Below, piece by piece: positions 45,074 through 54,271 of a DNA stretch of 64,000 nucleotides. The stretch spans positions 140,001 through 204,000 of the forward strand of contig JACJWC010000010.1 of the NCBI GenBank assembly GCA_020637335.1. The letters are read 5' to 3'. Numbering within the stretch: position 1 is the stretch's first letter; every line of letters begins with the position of its first letter. A program made the translations under genes and the position numbers. The notes below the pieces were generated by a model, which saw only the letters and a program-made list of their open reading frames with translations, searched no databases and was not told the origin of the DNA. The DNA is from Acidobacteriota bacterium. Its GTDB lineage: Bacteria > Acidobacteriota > Holophagae > Acanthopleuribacterales > Acanthopleuribacteraceae.

Positions 45074-46366
45074 GTGAAACGCCGAATTTTCCTGAGCGGC
45101 CTGACCGGTTTGGGTCTGGCCGCCACCCGACTGCCCAAGGTGCAAAAAACCGAAGTGGAGCCGATAAACACCGCTCGAAACCTCATTTTTGTGCTGTTGG
45201 AGGGCGGGCCCAGCCACGTCGACACCTTTGACCTCAAAACATCGGCTTCCACGCCAGACCTGCTGGGCCCGGTGACACTTGCCAATGGTGCGCTTTGGCC
45301 AGCCGGGATCATGCCGAAACTGGCAACGATGAGCGATCAGTTCAGTCTGGTGCGCGCCATTTCAGGGGTCGAAGCCGTCCACGAACGCGGCGTTTACCAA
45401 CTGCTCACCGCACATCGTCAAAATGCTGCGTTCCAGGCCGATGTCCCGCACTTCGCAAGCATGCTCTCCTACCTGCTCGAAAACCAACGCTCACCACAGG
45501 ACAGCTTGGCAACCGCCGTTATCATCGGCGCCAATCCCGCAAAAAACGGATTCCTCGATATTGGCCACCAAGGCCTTCAATTACGTGATGATGGTCAAAT
45601 CCAACACCTTGAGCACCCATTTTCGGGTGAAGCCCGCCGGTTCGCGCTGTTAGACAACGTGTTGGCGGTCCGAAAGGAAAGCCAGGACCAACGTAAAGAT
45701 TGGTTGCGCTTTCAAATTCAAGCGCGAGAAATGATGGCCAATCCCGTTCTGCAGAATTTAAGCGCCAGCCTGGTCGACACCGACTCCTTGGAAGGTCAAT
45801 TCCTCAACCAGTGCCGTCTGGCCACCAAGATACTGGCTGAAAAAACCGGAACGCGGGTGATCCAATTGCAGCTTTCTGGCTGGGACCACCACGATTTCAT
45901 CTACGGTGACCAGGAATTTGGTTTGCCGACCCGGGCGCGCGCCTTTGATACGGGCATGGCGGATTTAATCGAAAACCTAAGTCAGATACCCGGTCAGCAA
46001 AAAGAAAGCCTCTTGGATGAAACCTTGATTGTCGCTATGGGTGAATTTGGCCGCACCACTGGCCCACTCAACAGTTCCCAAGGCCGCGACCACTTCCCAT
46101 ACGTGATTCCCGCCTTTTTTGCCGGTGGTGGAATCAAGCCGGGCCGCATCATTGGCAAATCCAGCGGTGATGGTAGTTATATTGTGGATCCGGGCTGGTC
46201 TCACGCTCGTTACATGGGGATTCCCGACATTTTAGCCACCTGTTATTCCGCCATGGGTTTTGATTGGTACCAAACCTTTAGCGAAACGCCTTCAGGTCGT
46301 ACGTTCGAGATGGTGCCACCAACCCCGTTGGGCCCGGCCTATGACATCGCCGGTTTATTTAGTTGA
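45074..46366 (+). CDS. DUF1501 family protein, Tat-exported
   Basis: A 430-aa protein of the DUF1501 group, related to the alkaline phosphatase/sulfatase fold. The N-terminus KRRIFLSGLTGLGLAAT is a twin-arginine export signal. The domain is seen in NLIFVLLEGGPSHVDTFDLK, IQLSGWDHHDFIYG, ETLIVAMGEFGRTTG and GRDHFPYVIPAFFAGGG, where the Asp/His residues could bind metal. The substrate of DUF1501 proteins is not established. The start is a GTG at 45074. Its stop lies 11 nt before the start of the DUF1549 gene. The pairing of DUF1501 with DUF1549/DUF1553 is common in Planctomycetes and Acidobacteriota. Confidence 0.88.
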   Translation: MKRRIFLSGLTGLGLAATRLPKVQKTEVEPINTARNLIFVLLEGGPSHVDTFDLKTSASTPDLLGPVTLANGALWPAGIMPKLATMSDQFSLVRAISGVEAVHERGVYQLLTAHRQNAAFQADVPHFASMLSYLLENQRSPQDSLATAVIIGANPAKNGFLDIGHQGLQLRDDGQIQHLEHPFSGEARRFALLDNVLAVRKESQDQRKDWLRFQIQAREMMANPVLQNLSASLVDTDSLEGQFLNQCRLATKILAEKTGTRVIQLQLSGWDHHDFIYGDQEFGLPTRARAFDTGMADLIENLSQIPGQQKESLLDETLIVAMGEFGRTTGPLNSSQGRDHFPYVIPAFFAGGGIKPGRIIGKSSGDGSYIVDPGWSHARYMGIPDILATCYSAMGFDWYQTFSETPSGRTFEMVPPTPLGPAYDIAGLFS

Positions 46367-46377
46367 GGAGGACCAGA

Positions 46378-48204
46378 ATGAAATACCTGCTTTTGCTGCT
46401 CGTAACGCTTCCCCTCCTCGCCCAATCCGATTTGGACAGTTATAAACAGGTAGAGTGTGCCCAAAACGCACAAAACCTCGTCGACGACTTGGGGTTTCTG
46501 CGCCGCATTTATATCGATCTGACTGGTAAACTTCCCAACGACCAAGAGGTCGAAGCGTTTCTGGCCAATCCGCAAAGTGATAAACGCGCCCAACTGATTG
46601 ACCAATTGCTCGTCAGCTCTGCCTTTGTCGATCGTTGGACGTTTTTCCTGGAAGAGTTGTTTGTTTCCACCCGTTTGGTGGAAGAGGGTTTATTTCGCAA
46701 TGCCTTTCATGACACCTTGCGAACCGCAATGGTCGAACAAAAAAGCTGGGACCAAATTACCAAAGACGTGTTGACCTATTCAGGCCTCTCGGTTGGATCC
46801 GGCTCAAGCCAAACCTATTTCAAGGAAATGTTTCGCACCGATTACCGCTTGGATTATCTGGATGATCAGGCCAGTTTCACATCTAGAGCCTTCCTGGGGG
46901 TCAACTTCGATTGCATCAGTTGCCACGATGGGGCCTATCACCTCGAAGACATAAACAAGGGTTTAAGCGTGATGCGTCGCCAACAATTATGGGAGATGGC
47001 GGCCTTCTTTTCCGCCATGTATGCCGCCATTCCCTACGAATATGCACGCCGAGACGATGTGCTTTATCACGTGGAAATGGTGGATTTGGACGGCACAGGC
47101 TACAGCCAGCGCACCCATTTCCTGATCGGCAATCAGGACACACCTCCCGGAGAATACCTGGCACAGAGCGAAGCAGGGCAAGGCATGCGCAAACCGCGCG
47201 AGGGCGACTTGGTCAGCCCGCGCTACTACCTCGATGGGGCTACGCCCCAGCCCGGCGAATCCCGGCGTATGGCCCTGGCCCGCATGATCGTTCAGGACCC
47301 GCAATTTGCCCGAAACTTTGTTAATCGCGTGTGGGCCCATTTCTTTGGACGCGGCTTTGTCGAACCCTTGGATGGCTGGGATTTGGCGCGTTTAACCCCA
47401 GAATCGGCAGCAGCCTTTGAGACGAGCGTTCAAGCCATCTCACCCGACCTGCTCAATTTCCTGGCCGACCGGTTCAGCCAAAGTGGCTTTGATATACGTC
47501 AACTCATTCGAACCATCGTTTTATCCAAGGTCTATCAATGGGACTATTTAAACCAAGCCGATCCTTGTGATGACAGTTTTTCCTATTGGCGCGAAAATCG
47601 ACGAACGCGTCGCTTAGAGGCCGAATCCCTTTTGGATGCCTTTGCCTCAATTAGTGGATTTCCAGCACGCTACATCATTAGTGGAAAACTGGATCAGCCC
47701 GTTACATCCGCCTGGCAACTGCCATCCACGGATGAACCCAACCCCTACGCGCTCTTTATGGCCCGCGATGATGGCAGTTATGGCCTGCGTGTCACGCTCC
47801 AATCCCTGGGATTTTCTTCGCTGGAAGAGTTTTTTTTCCTGCAAGAGTTTGCGCGAACCACCTTAGCAGAAATGGGTCGTGGCAGCCGCGAAGATGGGGT
47901 TCCGAGAACCTCCAAGGCCAACATTCAGAACACCTTGCGCCACTTCAATGCGAATGGTTGGAATTACTATCTGGAAACACTCGACTTTTATCCACGCCTC
48001 AAAACCAAGGCCCAAGCTCTGGAGGCGGGTTTGTTGACCCGGGAAGACGTAATTCAAAAGATGTTCCGTGAAATGCTGTTCCGGGCTGCAACGGATGAGG
48101 AAGTCAATGTGCTGATCCAAGGCCTGAGCGATCAACCGGCAAACCAAGTTGTCGCCAACCTGTTTTGGGTCCTACTCAACCACCCCGATTTCCTGTATTA
48201 CTAA
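46378..48204 (+). CDS. DUF1549/DUF1553 domain protein with a haem-type CxxCH motif
   Basis: A 608-aa exported protein. The signal peptide is MKYLLLLLVTLPLLAQ. A DUF1549 domain follows (FLRRIYIDLTGKLPNDQEVE, then FLANPQSDKRAQLIDQLL) and a DUF1553 domain is in the second half (NFVNRVWAHFFGRGFVEPLD, FDIRQLIRTIVLSKVYQW). Between them lies DCISCHDGAYH, a CxxCH motif that could bind c-type haem. Proteins of this pair are widespread in Planctomycetes and have no settled function. The ATG at 46378 has GGAGG 6 nt upstream, overriding an earlier in-frame start. Confidence 0.88.
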   Translation: MKYLLLLLVTLPLLAQSDLDSYKQVECAQNAQNLVDDLGFLRRIYIDLTGKLPNDQEVEAFLANPQSDKRAQLIDQLLVSSAFVDRWTFFLEELFVSTRLVEEGLFRNAFHDTLRTAMVEQKSWDQITKDVLTYSGLSVGSGSSQTYFKEMFRTDYRLDYLDDQASFTSRAFLGVNFDCISCHDGAYHLEDINKGLSVMRRQQLWEMAAFFSAMYAAIPYEYARRDDVLYHVEMVDLDGTGYSQRTHFLIGNQDTPPGEYLAQSEAGQGMRKPREGDLVSPRYYLDGATPQPGESRRMALARMIVQDPQFARNFVNRVWAHFFGRGFVEPLDGWDLARLTPESAAAFETSVQAISPDLLNFLADRFSQSGFDIRQLIRTIVLSKVYQWDYLNQADPCDDSFSYWRENRRTRRLEAESLLDAFASISGFPARYIISGKLDQPVTSAWQLPSTDEPNPYALFMARDDGSYGLRVTLQSLGFSSLEEFFFLQEFARTTLAEMGRGSREDGVPRTSKANIQNTLRHFNANGWNYYLETLDFYPRLKTKAQALEAGLLTREDVIQKMFREMLFRAATDEEVNVLIQGLSDQPANQVVANLFWVLLNHPDFLYY

Positions 48205-48220
48205 ACGCAGCCACAAGCCT

Positions 48221-48844
48221 ATGCGCCCCTTAACCGTATTGATTTTTTGCCTGGTTGCTTTGAATGCCTTTGGGCAAAACAATGAATTAAGCCCAGAAGA
48301 ACAAGCTCGATTTGACCAGATTTTGGCGGATTATTCGCACTTGCAAGTCGCAAAAGTACACCGGGGGCTGGGGCAATTAATAAGCGATTATCCGCATCTG
48401 AACCACGCCTTACCCGTTGCGCGATTCGCCAAAAACCTGGTTGATATCGGCAAACCGGCACCGTCATTAGATTCAGTCCAATGGATTCAAGGCGCACCCG
48501 CTCCCGCAAAATTATCCGTTCTGGTTTTTTGGACACCCGATTGTCCGCATTGCCTTGAGGACCTACCCCACAGCCAGGAACTCTCGTGCCAGTTCAATGA
48601 CCAAGATGTTCAATTCATCGGCCTAACGCCCAATGACACAACCGAAATCAAAGCCAAAATTGCGGATTCCTTGCGCAGCAGTGCAACCAGCTTTCCAGCA
48701 GGCGTGGTTCCCGAAGAATGGAAAACCCGCTGGGACCTGTCCCGTTTGCCGCTGGCACTCCTCGTTCGCGACGGGCGGATCGTTTGGCGTGGTCATCCAC
48801 TTTGGATATCCGCTGAAACCCTGGAAGCTGCTTTGGACTATTAA
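48221..48844 (+). CDS. TlpA-like periplasmic thioredoxin
   Basis: A 207-aa exported redox protein. The signal peptide is MRPLTVLIFCLVALNAFG. A TlpA/ResA-type fold follows an N-terminal helical part. The active site is FWTPDCPHCLEDLP, so CPHC as in DsbA rather than the CPPC of many TlpA proteins. The cis-proline is probably in LSRLPLALLV. It starts 17 nt after the DUF1549 gene. Because that protein carries a CxxCH motif, a role in keeping haem-binding cysteines reduced is a reasonable guess. The frame is open further upstream to 48149, but that part overlaps the previous gene. Confidence 0.8.
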   Translation: MRPLTVLIFCLVALNAFGQNNELSPEEQARFDQILADYSHLQVAKVHRGLGQLISDYPHLNHALPVARFAKNLVDIGKPAPSLDSVQWIQGAPAPAKLSVLVFWTPDCPHCLEDLPHSQELSCQFNDQDVQFIGLTPNDTTEIKAKIADSLRSSATSFPAGVVPEEWKTRWDLSRLPLALLVRDGRIVWRGHPLWISAETLEAALDY

Positions 48845-48904
48845 ATATTAAAGGACCTCCCAATGAAGGCGGAACCCGAAGGTATATGAACATGGAGGAC
48901 CTGT

Positions 48905-49089
48905 TTGGCTACCAAGCCAACCAAGAGTTCGCCTAGCCAGGGAGGTAGAAATCCTTCCGGCTAAATACCAAAACAACCTAAAAAAGGACTACCCTAAAAA
49001 CAAAAGTGCGAAAAACTCTGGACACTACCGTCTGGTACTCTCCTTCACGGGTGCCTCAGTGGCCGAGATTAATCACTTTGAGGCAACCC
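48905..49089 (+). other. Hairpin cluster in a 530-nt gene-poor gap (candidate structured RNA)
   Basis: No convincing gene is seen from 48845 to 49371 except a weak small frame on the minus strand. Three hairpins stand out: TTGGCT/AGCCAA at 48905-48920; TAGCC(A)GGGAGG/CCTTCCGGCTA at 48934-48963 with a 7-nt loop; and GGGTGCCTCA/TGAGGCAACCC at 49049-49089 with a bulged A and an inner GTG/CAC. They lie upstream of an intrinsic terminator (49193-49216) on the plus strand. They could be the 3' UTR of the TlpA-like operon or an independent RNA. No known RNA family was recognised. Confidence 0.35.
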
Positions 49090-49192
49090 TTTATGAAAGG
49101 CATCTCAGGCATGAAAAAGTGAGACAATCAAAACTAAAGGCAAAAAAACGAAAACCAAATGACCCTGGCCCCTTATGGTGACATAGTAGGTC

Positions 49193-49216
49193 TAGACAAT
49201 GATTGTCTATTTTATT
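49193..49216 (+). terminator. Rho-independent terminator
   Basis: TAGACAA-TGA-TTGTCTA is a perfect 7-bp stem followed by TTTTATT. It would end a plus-strand transcript, either the DUF1501 operon about 350 nt after its last stop or a separate RNA from the hairpin region. Confidence 0.6.
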
Positions 49217-49397
49217 CATTCCATATCCGATCCGGCGGTGACCATAGTTTTTCTTCTATTTTTTTTCGAAACTTTCCTGGAGCCTCTTCAATTTGCTTTC
49301 CAAGGCCGTCAACAAGATTTCCCAAATCTTCAAACAATTCATCAGAGGTGCGGTCTGAACTCCAAAAAACTTCATTCAAAAAAATACCCAGCACCAA
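49212..49397 (-). pseudogene. Small frame, possibly a leftover toxin-tip or immunity fragment
   Basis: A 61-aa frame with the text WSSDRTSDELFEDLGNLVDG and a charged amphipathic end (KFRKKIEEKLW). It overlaps the end of the putative immunity gene by 26 nt, and no clear ribosome site is seen. Composition is AT-rich like the neighbouring tip and immunity genes. It reads like the C-terminal end of a larger helical protein, as expected for a displaced RHS cassette, but it could also be a short real gene or chance. Confidence 0.3.
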
Positions 49398-49824
49398 TTA
49401 ACTTTTCTTTCACCAATAAATACTCATTGTAATCAAAAAAACAGTTGCAAGAAAACACGATTAAATTTTCATGAAAAAATGAAAAATGTTTCATGAAAAA
49501 GTACATATTTTCGTGAATTGATATTTGCCTTTTATCGTAGCTCGCAACAATACTCCCCTTACAATCAACTATTTCAAACGCACCAGAGTCAGAAATAACG
49601 GCTTCATACCCTGCAAACAAAAAACACCTTCCCCTAAAGAACAAGATGAGAATCACAGGGAAGATCAATAAATACAATACAAATATATTAAAATTAAGAT
49701 TTATTACAATTTTTAACACCAAAACAATCAATAAACTCAACACCAATAATGTTGCAAGTAAAGATGCAAGTAAAATTCCATCGAGCATTCTTTTTGGCTG
49801 TAATGAATTATCCAACTTAAACAT
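49372..49824 (-). CDS. Putative immunity membrane protein for the RHS tip
   Basis: A 150-aa protein with two hydrophobic helices (about residues 17-38 and 42-62) and a C-terminal soluble part of about 85 aa with strands such as YEAVISDSGAFEIVD. It starts 10 nt after the stop of the RHS gene, with GAGG 8 nt before the ATG located inside the end of the RHS gene. It is strongly AT-rich, like the RHS tip and unlike the RHS core. Small, AT-rich genes directly behind RHS tips usually encode immunity proteins. A membrane location suggests the toxin acts at the membrane. No family recognised. Confidence 0.6.
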   Translation of the reverse strand: MFKLDNSLQPKRMLDGILLASLLATLLVLSLLIVLVLKIVINLNFNIFVLYLLIFPVILILFFRGRCFLFAGYEAVISDSGAFEIVDCKGSIVASYDKRQISIHENMYFFMKHFSFFHENLIVFSCNCFFDYNEYLLVKEKLIGAGYFFE

Positions 49825-49834
49825 TATCTAAACC

Positions 49835-52800
49835 TCAGTTTGACGCTTCAATATTTAATTTTCCGCTGATGAACTCTTTTATTTTATCTAACGAACCATT
49901 ATCCTCCAGAATCTTTATTTGAACCTCAGATTGCAAACTTTGAAAGCTGATATTTACACTGGCTTTTGAATTAACCCCTGCACCAATTCCCACACCTAGT
50001 ATTAGGTGCTCATCAAGTATCAAGTAAGCCTCTTTTAAATCTTTTGCGTTCATTAACAAGGATGCTCCCTGAGCAGTTATCCCTACAGACACCGAAGTCA
50101 CATTCAAAAATTTCAGAGCTGGTATTCGTTTGGCAATGAATGTGCCATCAAAATTAAATAAATCAATTGAAATTCCTCCAAAATTATCAATTGAGCCAGC
50201 AGTATAAAGCAAATTGACAGACCCCTGAATTCCATATTTTCCTTTGAAATCGTTACCCCATAACAGGCCGACGCCGATAGACCCGCCAAGATAACCTTGT
50301 ACAACAGTTTCACCCATCATACCTTTCCAGGATAATCTTCTTAATATGTCGGTTGGTGTTTTAAAAAATGTTGGGAAATAATCTTTAGTACCCCAGGCCC
50401 CAATAGCAGCAGTTGACGTTGCGTATGCGGCACTAAAATTTGCAATTGACAGGGGTGTCCCAAGCGATTCTTCCAAATTCACCATAATGGCAATGGCTTC
50501 CTCACCATTAGCATCAACAAAAAACAATGGCCTATTGCCGACGTAGGAGTAGGCGTTGTTGAATTCGCGTTTGGGGTCGACGGCGAGGAAGCGGCCGATG
50601 TTGGGATCGTAGAAACGGGCACCGTAGTAGTAGAGATCGAGATCGGGTTCCTTTTCCTGACCGGTGTATTGGTGGGGTTCGGAATCGCTGGAGGCTGAGT
50701 AGGCTTCGCGCCAGGAGACACCGTAGGGATCGGCATCACCTGCCCGTTGGATCAGCGCCTCTTGGAGGGTGCTGGCGTACAGGGCCAGGGTCATTTTGGT
50801 TGAACCCAGGTGGTCCTTGACGTAGACGGCGGTTCGGTTGCGCGATTTGTAACCGGTGCGTTCGCTACCGGCAAAGGTGTAGGCCCGTTTGACCCGCCCA
50901 TGTGCATCCAGTTCAGCCAAGTTTTCGGTTCCGTAGGGGATGTAATAGGTGATTTCGTTGGGGGTTGCCGGGTTGTAGTCACTGTCCAACTCCCGTTTGA
51001 TGCGTGTCCCCGTATGATCGTAAGTAAAGGTCTCGCGCACCGGCTGATACCCAATGACGGCAATGGCTGTTGGCAAAATCGGGAAGCGGGCATCGCCATA
51101 GGTAAAGGTGTAATTGCGTGAATTGCCGTCCTTATGGGTGGCGTAGGAAGTGATATTGCCAATGCCGTCGTATTGCATCGCGTCGTAGTACCGGGGCCGT
51201 GTGGTCCCATCCACTGCTAAGTCCACTTGGGTCAATTGGTTTTTGCCATTGGGAACGGCATGGGACAGTTCCCATTCCTGGTCATTGGGTTGGTTGTTGG
51301 CCCCACTGGGCACATTGACCCGCCATTCCTTCTTCCGGTTGCCATTGGCGTCATATTCGTAACTATTTTCCACCGTTTCGTTCGTACCAGTCGTGTTCCA
51401 CGCCACGTTGCTGTGCAGCAGTTGGCTGATCAGATCGTAAGTGAAGCGCCGTTGGTTCTGGAAGGTTGAACCGGTAATCGGTCCATAGGTTTCTGTCATT
51501 TCGCCGATGTTGCCATTAAAGGTCTGGTAGCCACTGGCGGCCTGTTCATAGCCAAAAGATTGTTTAAACACGCTGAACTGGCTACTGGTCAGGGTCTCCC
51601 CGCTCATGGCCAGATCGCGAATATCGTATTGGGCCCGACGAACCAGGCCGGCTGCATCGATCATCTTGGCGACGTGGCCGGTAGGGGCGTGGACGTACTC
51701 GGCGGTTTGCTGGGCTATCGTATTGCTGGGTGTGAAGCCGCCGACTGTAGCAGCTGCCGGATCGACCAGCGGACCCAGATAGGTCGTAGCCTGATCTGCC
51801 TGACTGCTGCTTCCCCCTGCATTTTTGGCCTGAAAAGCCACTTCCAACTTCAGGCGCCAGGTGATCGGACGCAGATCATAGACCTGGACCAGGCGGTCCC
51901 AGGCATCATAGGCATAACCCATCTGCATGCCGGTGAACATGTCCCGGTACTCCGTCAATTTCCCATCGAACCCTTCATATTTCCAGAAGGACACATGCGG
52001 TTCGTTCAAGCCCTGAATCAAGCGGACTCGGGCCAGGATGAGACCGCGATCATCGTAGTACAAGCGTTCGGCACTGGTGTGGGTACGCGTCTCGGTTTGC
52101 AGGCCGTAACCACTGCCCCACGTGGCTGAACCCGCACCAAAAACGGAATCGTAGCTGGTTTGGAGCGTTGCCAGGCTGGGCCAACGCGCTTCAGTCCCAC
52201 TCCAGGGCGGGTTGGTATCCGTGGGATACCCATCATAGCTGACCGCGAGCTGCGAATTAGAAACAAGCGTCCGAGCTATTTGCTCGTTCGCAGGGGTGGC
52301 AGGATCGTCGACCCGGCTGGCGGATTGAACCCGTTCGGTTTGATAGGCCCAATCGGCCTCATCCAGAGCCCGACTGAAGGTAATGTCGCGGGTCTCAATT
52401 GCCCGGCCCAAGTCGTCATAGACCACTTCCGTCCAGCGGTTGGGATTGGCTGCACGTTGCTTGCTATCTTGAGCGAAACGCAACCAGCCGACTTTGTTGT
52501 ACTTGGACAGGGTGGTTCCAGCATCGGGTTCCGTCACCTGAATAATGCGTTGGAAGCGGTCGTAGGTGTATTGGGTCGCCAGACCCGCTTCAAGGGTTAC
52601 CTGATTAATGGACCAGGTGGGGGCTGTTCCGGCAGTAACCTGCAAGGCGCGGGGCGGATAACTTTTTTGCAACCGACCATAGCCATCCACCACATTGAAG
52701 CTGACCAGGTTGGCCGAATCCCCATTATTCTGGTCTAGACGGGTTGCGTAATTAGCAGGTAAATAAACGGTATCAGGTTTTAATTCGGCAGCTGACTCCG

Positions 52801-54271
52801 GACCAGCATCCGTCACCACCGTTAAGCCCCAACTTTCCATGAGGTCTGCGCTGGGATTGACCACGGTGATCAGCGTGATCTCGCTGTCATTGCCGCTAAA
52901 GGTAGCGATAACACTGCCTTCGGGATCGACAGCCAAGGTACCGAACATTCCGGACACCCAGGTTCCGTTCAGCTTGACCGATGGCAGGCTGTACAAGGTG
53001 GGCAGACCCGTCAGGTTGGGGGCCTTGACGGTAAAGTAATGGAAACGCGGATACCGCAAAGTGGACCAGTCCGGTAGGGCGGGATCGGAACCCAGGGCCT
53101 GACCCAGCGGGACTTCCGCCACCACGCGTCCACGCGGATCCGCCTCATACAGTCTCTCGGAATAAGTGCGATCGCCCGGCTGTACATCCACATAGGGCAC
53201 ACTTTCGCCGGGTAGCGTTTTGTCGCTGGACCAGAATGCATTAGCGGCCGCATAGGTTTGGGCACGGGTTCCCGTTACTGGGAAATTGGCAACGGACTGG
53301 GCCTGGTAAAAGGCTTTGGCCGATTTCACTGGGCGGCCCAGCGCATCAAACGTAGTGGTTCCCGAGACCAGGACCTGACCATTGAGGTCCGTACTGGGGC
53401 TGTGGCTGCCCAATGCACGGACTTCCTGGGCGCGACCCAAGCGATCAGTGAAACTGATGCTGTAGGCCTTTCGACCGCCGGCCTGGTGGCTGACATTGAG
53501 GATCCGATTGTGATTCGCATCCACCTGGGTCAGCCAGGCACTGAATTGGCTGGCACTCACCTGCTCCGATCCCGCTGCCGCTGTGGGGATCGCTGCAGAA
53601 CCGCCGCGGTTCAGAGCCGATTCCGGCACAAAGACCACTAGGATGAAACGGTTACTTTCATAGCGGTAGATCAGATTCTGGACCGTGGCCCAGGACCCGA
53701 CCCGGGTCAGGCTTTGGGCCTGGCGATGGGTCCAGGTGAATGGGGCTGCCGTGTCCTTGAGGTGCTCGGGGTATGGGACGAGGAAGAGCAGGTGCTGGTT
53801 ACTTTCCGACAAAGCCGGATCGTAAGGGATTTTCAGCCATTGGTAGGTGTCCAATCCCAGATCCCCGATCGGCAGGCTGGCGGGGTTTCCACTCTGAGGT
53901 TGTTGGCCTAATACCCAGAACCGGTCATGGGCCTGGTTGTTCAGGCTTGCATCATCGGGTTCCAGAATCACCGCTTCCGGGGCATAACTCTTGGCCAACG
54001 CATTTTCCAACGCAGCGTTTCCACTCAACACCGTGTCTGCATCACTCGGTAACGGAATCGGGCCCGGATCCAGAGATTGCGGCCAGCGAATACCCCCGGT
54101 AATCGGCTGATTGCGGCTAAAACTGACGCCCACACTGGCCATGGGATCCGAACCGCTGGCGTTGTCGTATTGCAGTTCCAAGCTACAGGCCACGCTGTTT
54201 GATCCGTTCCAGAACGCAGATCCGAACTGGTCCTGCGGGATTGAGGCTTGGATCCCGGGCGGATAACTCAC
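49835..54271 (-). CDS. RHS/YD-repeat protein with AT-rich C-terminal tip (C-terminal part of a split gene)
   Basis: A 1478-aa frame rich in YD repeats (YTYDRFQRIIQVTEPDAGTT, VVYDDLGRAIE, YAYDAWDRLVQVYD, YEYDANGNRKKE), which wrap into a hollow cocoon. The RHS-associated core is clear: YVKDHLGSTKMTLALYAS, YTGQEKEPDLDLYYYGARFY and GRFLAVDPKREFNNAYSYVG. After DANGEEA (about nt 50510) the last about 225 residues form a different, AT-rich tip of Gly/Ser-rich strands (VVQGYLGGSIGVGLLWGND) with no recognised nuclease motif. The first residues (GLFHGTAVSYPPGIQAS) complete a repeat begun in the upstream frame, so this is probably the second half of one gene. A GTG at 54271 overlapping the previous TGA is the alternative independent start. 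Confidence 0.8.
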   Translation of the reverse strand: MSYPPGIQASIPQDQFGSAFWNGSNSVACSLELQYDNASGSDPMASVGVSFSRNQPITGGIRWPQSLDPGPIPLPSDADTVLSGNAALENALAKSYAPEAVILEPDDASLNNQAHDRFWVLGQQPQSGNPASLPIGDLGLDTYQWLKIPYDPALSESNQHLLFLVPYPEHLKDTAAPFTWTHRQAQSLTRVGSWATVQNLIYRYESNRFILVVFVPESALNRGGSAAIPTAAAGSEQVSASQFSAWLTQVDANHNRILNVSHQAGGRKAYSISFTDRLGRAQEVRALGSHSPSTDLNGQVLVSGTTTFDALGRPVKSAKAFYQAQSVANFPVTGTRAQTYAAANAFWSSDKTLPGESVPYVDVQPGDRTYSERLYEADPRGRVVAEVPLGQALGSDPALPDWSTLRYPRFHYFTVKAPNLTGLPTLYSLPSVKLNGTWVSGMFGTLAVDPEGSVIATFSGNDSEITLITVVNPSADLMESWGLTVVTDAGPESAAELKPDTVYLPANYATRLDQNNGDSANLVSFNVVDGYGRLQKSYPPRALQVTAGTAPTWSINQVTLEAGLATQYTYDRFQRIIQVTEPDAGTTLSKYNKVGWLRFAQDSKQRAANPNRWTEVVYDDLGRAIETRDITFSRALDEADWAYQTERVQSASRVDDPATPANEQIARTLVSNSQLAVSYDGYPTDTNPPWSGTEARWPSLATLQTSYDSVFGAGSATWGSGYGLQTETRTHTSAERLYYDDRGLILARVRLIQGLNEPHVSFWKYEGFDGKLTEYRDMFTGMQMGYAYDAWDRLVQVYDLRPITWRLKLEVAFQAKNAGGSSSQADQATTYLGPLVDPAAATVGGFTPSNTIAQQTAEYVHAPTGHVAKMIDAAGLVRRAQYDIRDLAMSGETLTSSQFSVFKQSFGYEQAASGYQTFNGNIGEMTETYGPITGSTFQNQRRFTYDLISQLLHSNVAWNTTGTNETVENSYEYDANGNRKKEWRVNVPSGANNQPNDQEWELSHAVPNGKNQLTQVDLAVDGTTRPRYYDAMQYDGIGNITSYATHKDGNSRNYTFTYGDARFPILPTAIAVIGYQPVRETFTYDHTGTRIKRELDSDYNPATPNEITYYIPYGTENLAELDAHGRVKRAYTFAGSERTGYKSRNRTAVYVKDHLGSTKMTLALYASTLQEALIQRAGDADPYGVSWREAYSASSDSEPHQYTGQEKEPDLDLYYYGARFYDPNIGRFLAVDPKREFNNAYSYVGNRPLFFVDANGEEAIAIMVNLEESLGTPLSIANFSAAYATSTAAIGAWGTKDYFPTFFKTPTDILRRLSWKGMMGETVVQGYLGGSIGVGLLWGNDFKGKYGIQGSVNLLYTAGSIDNFGGISIDLFNFDGTFIAKRIPALKFLNVTSVSVGITAQGASLLMNAKDLKEAYLILDEHLILGVGIGAGVNSKASVNISFQSLQSEVQIKILEDNGSLDKIKEFISGKLNIEASN

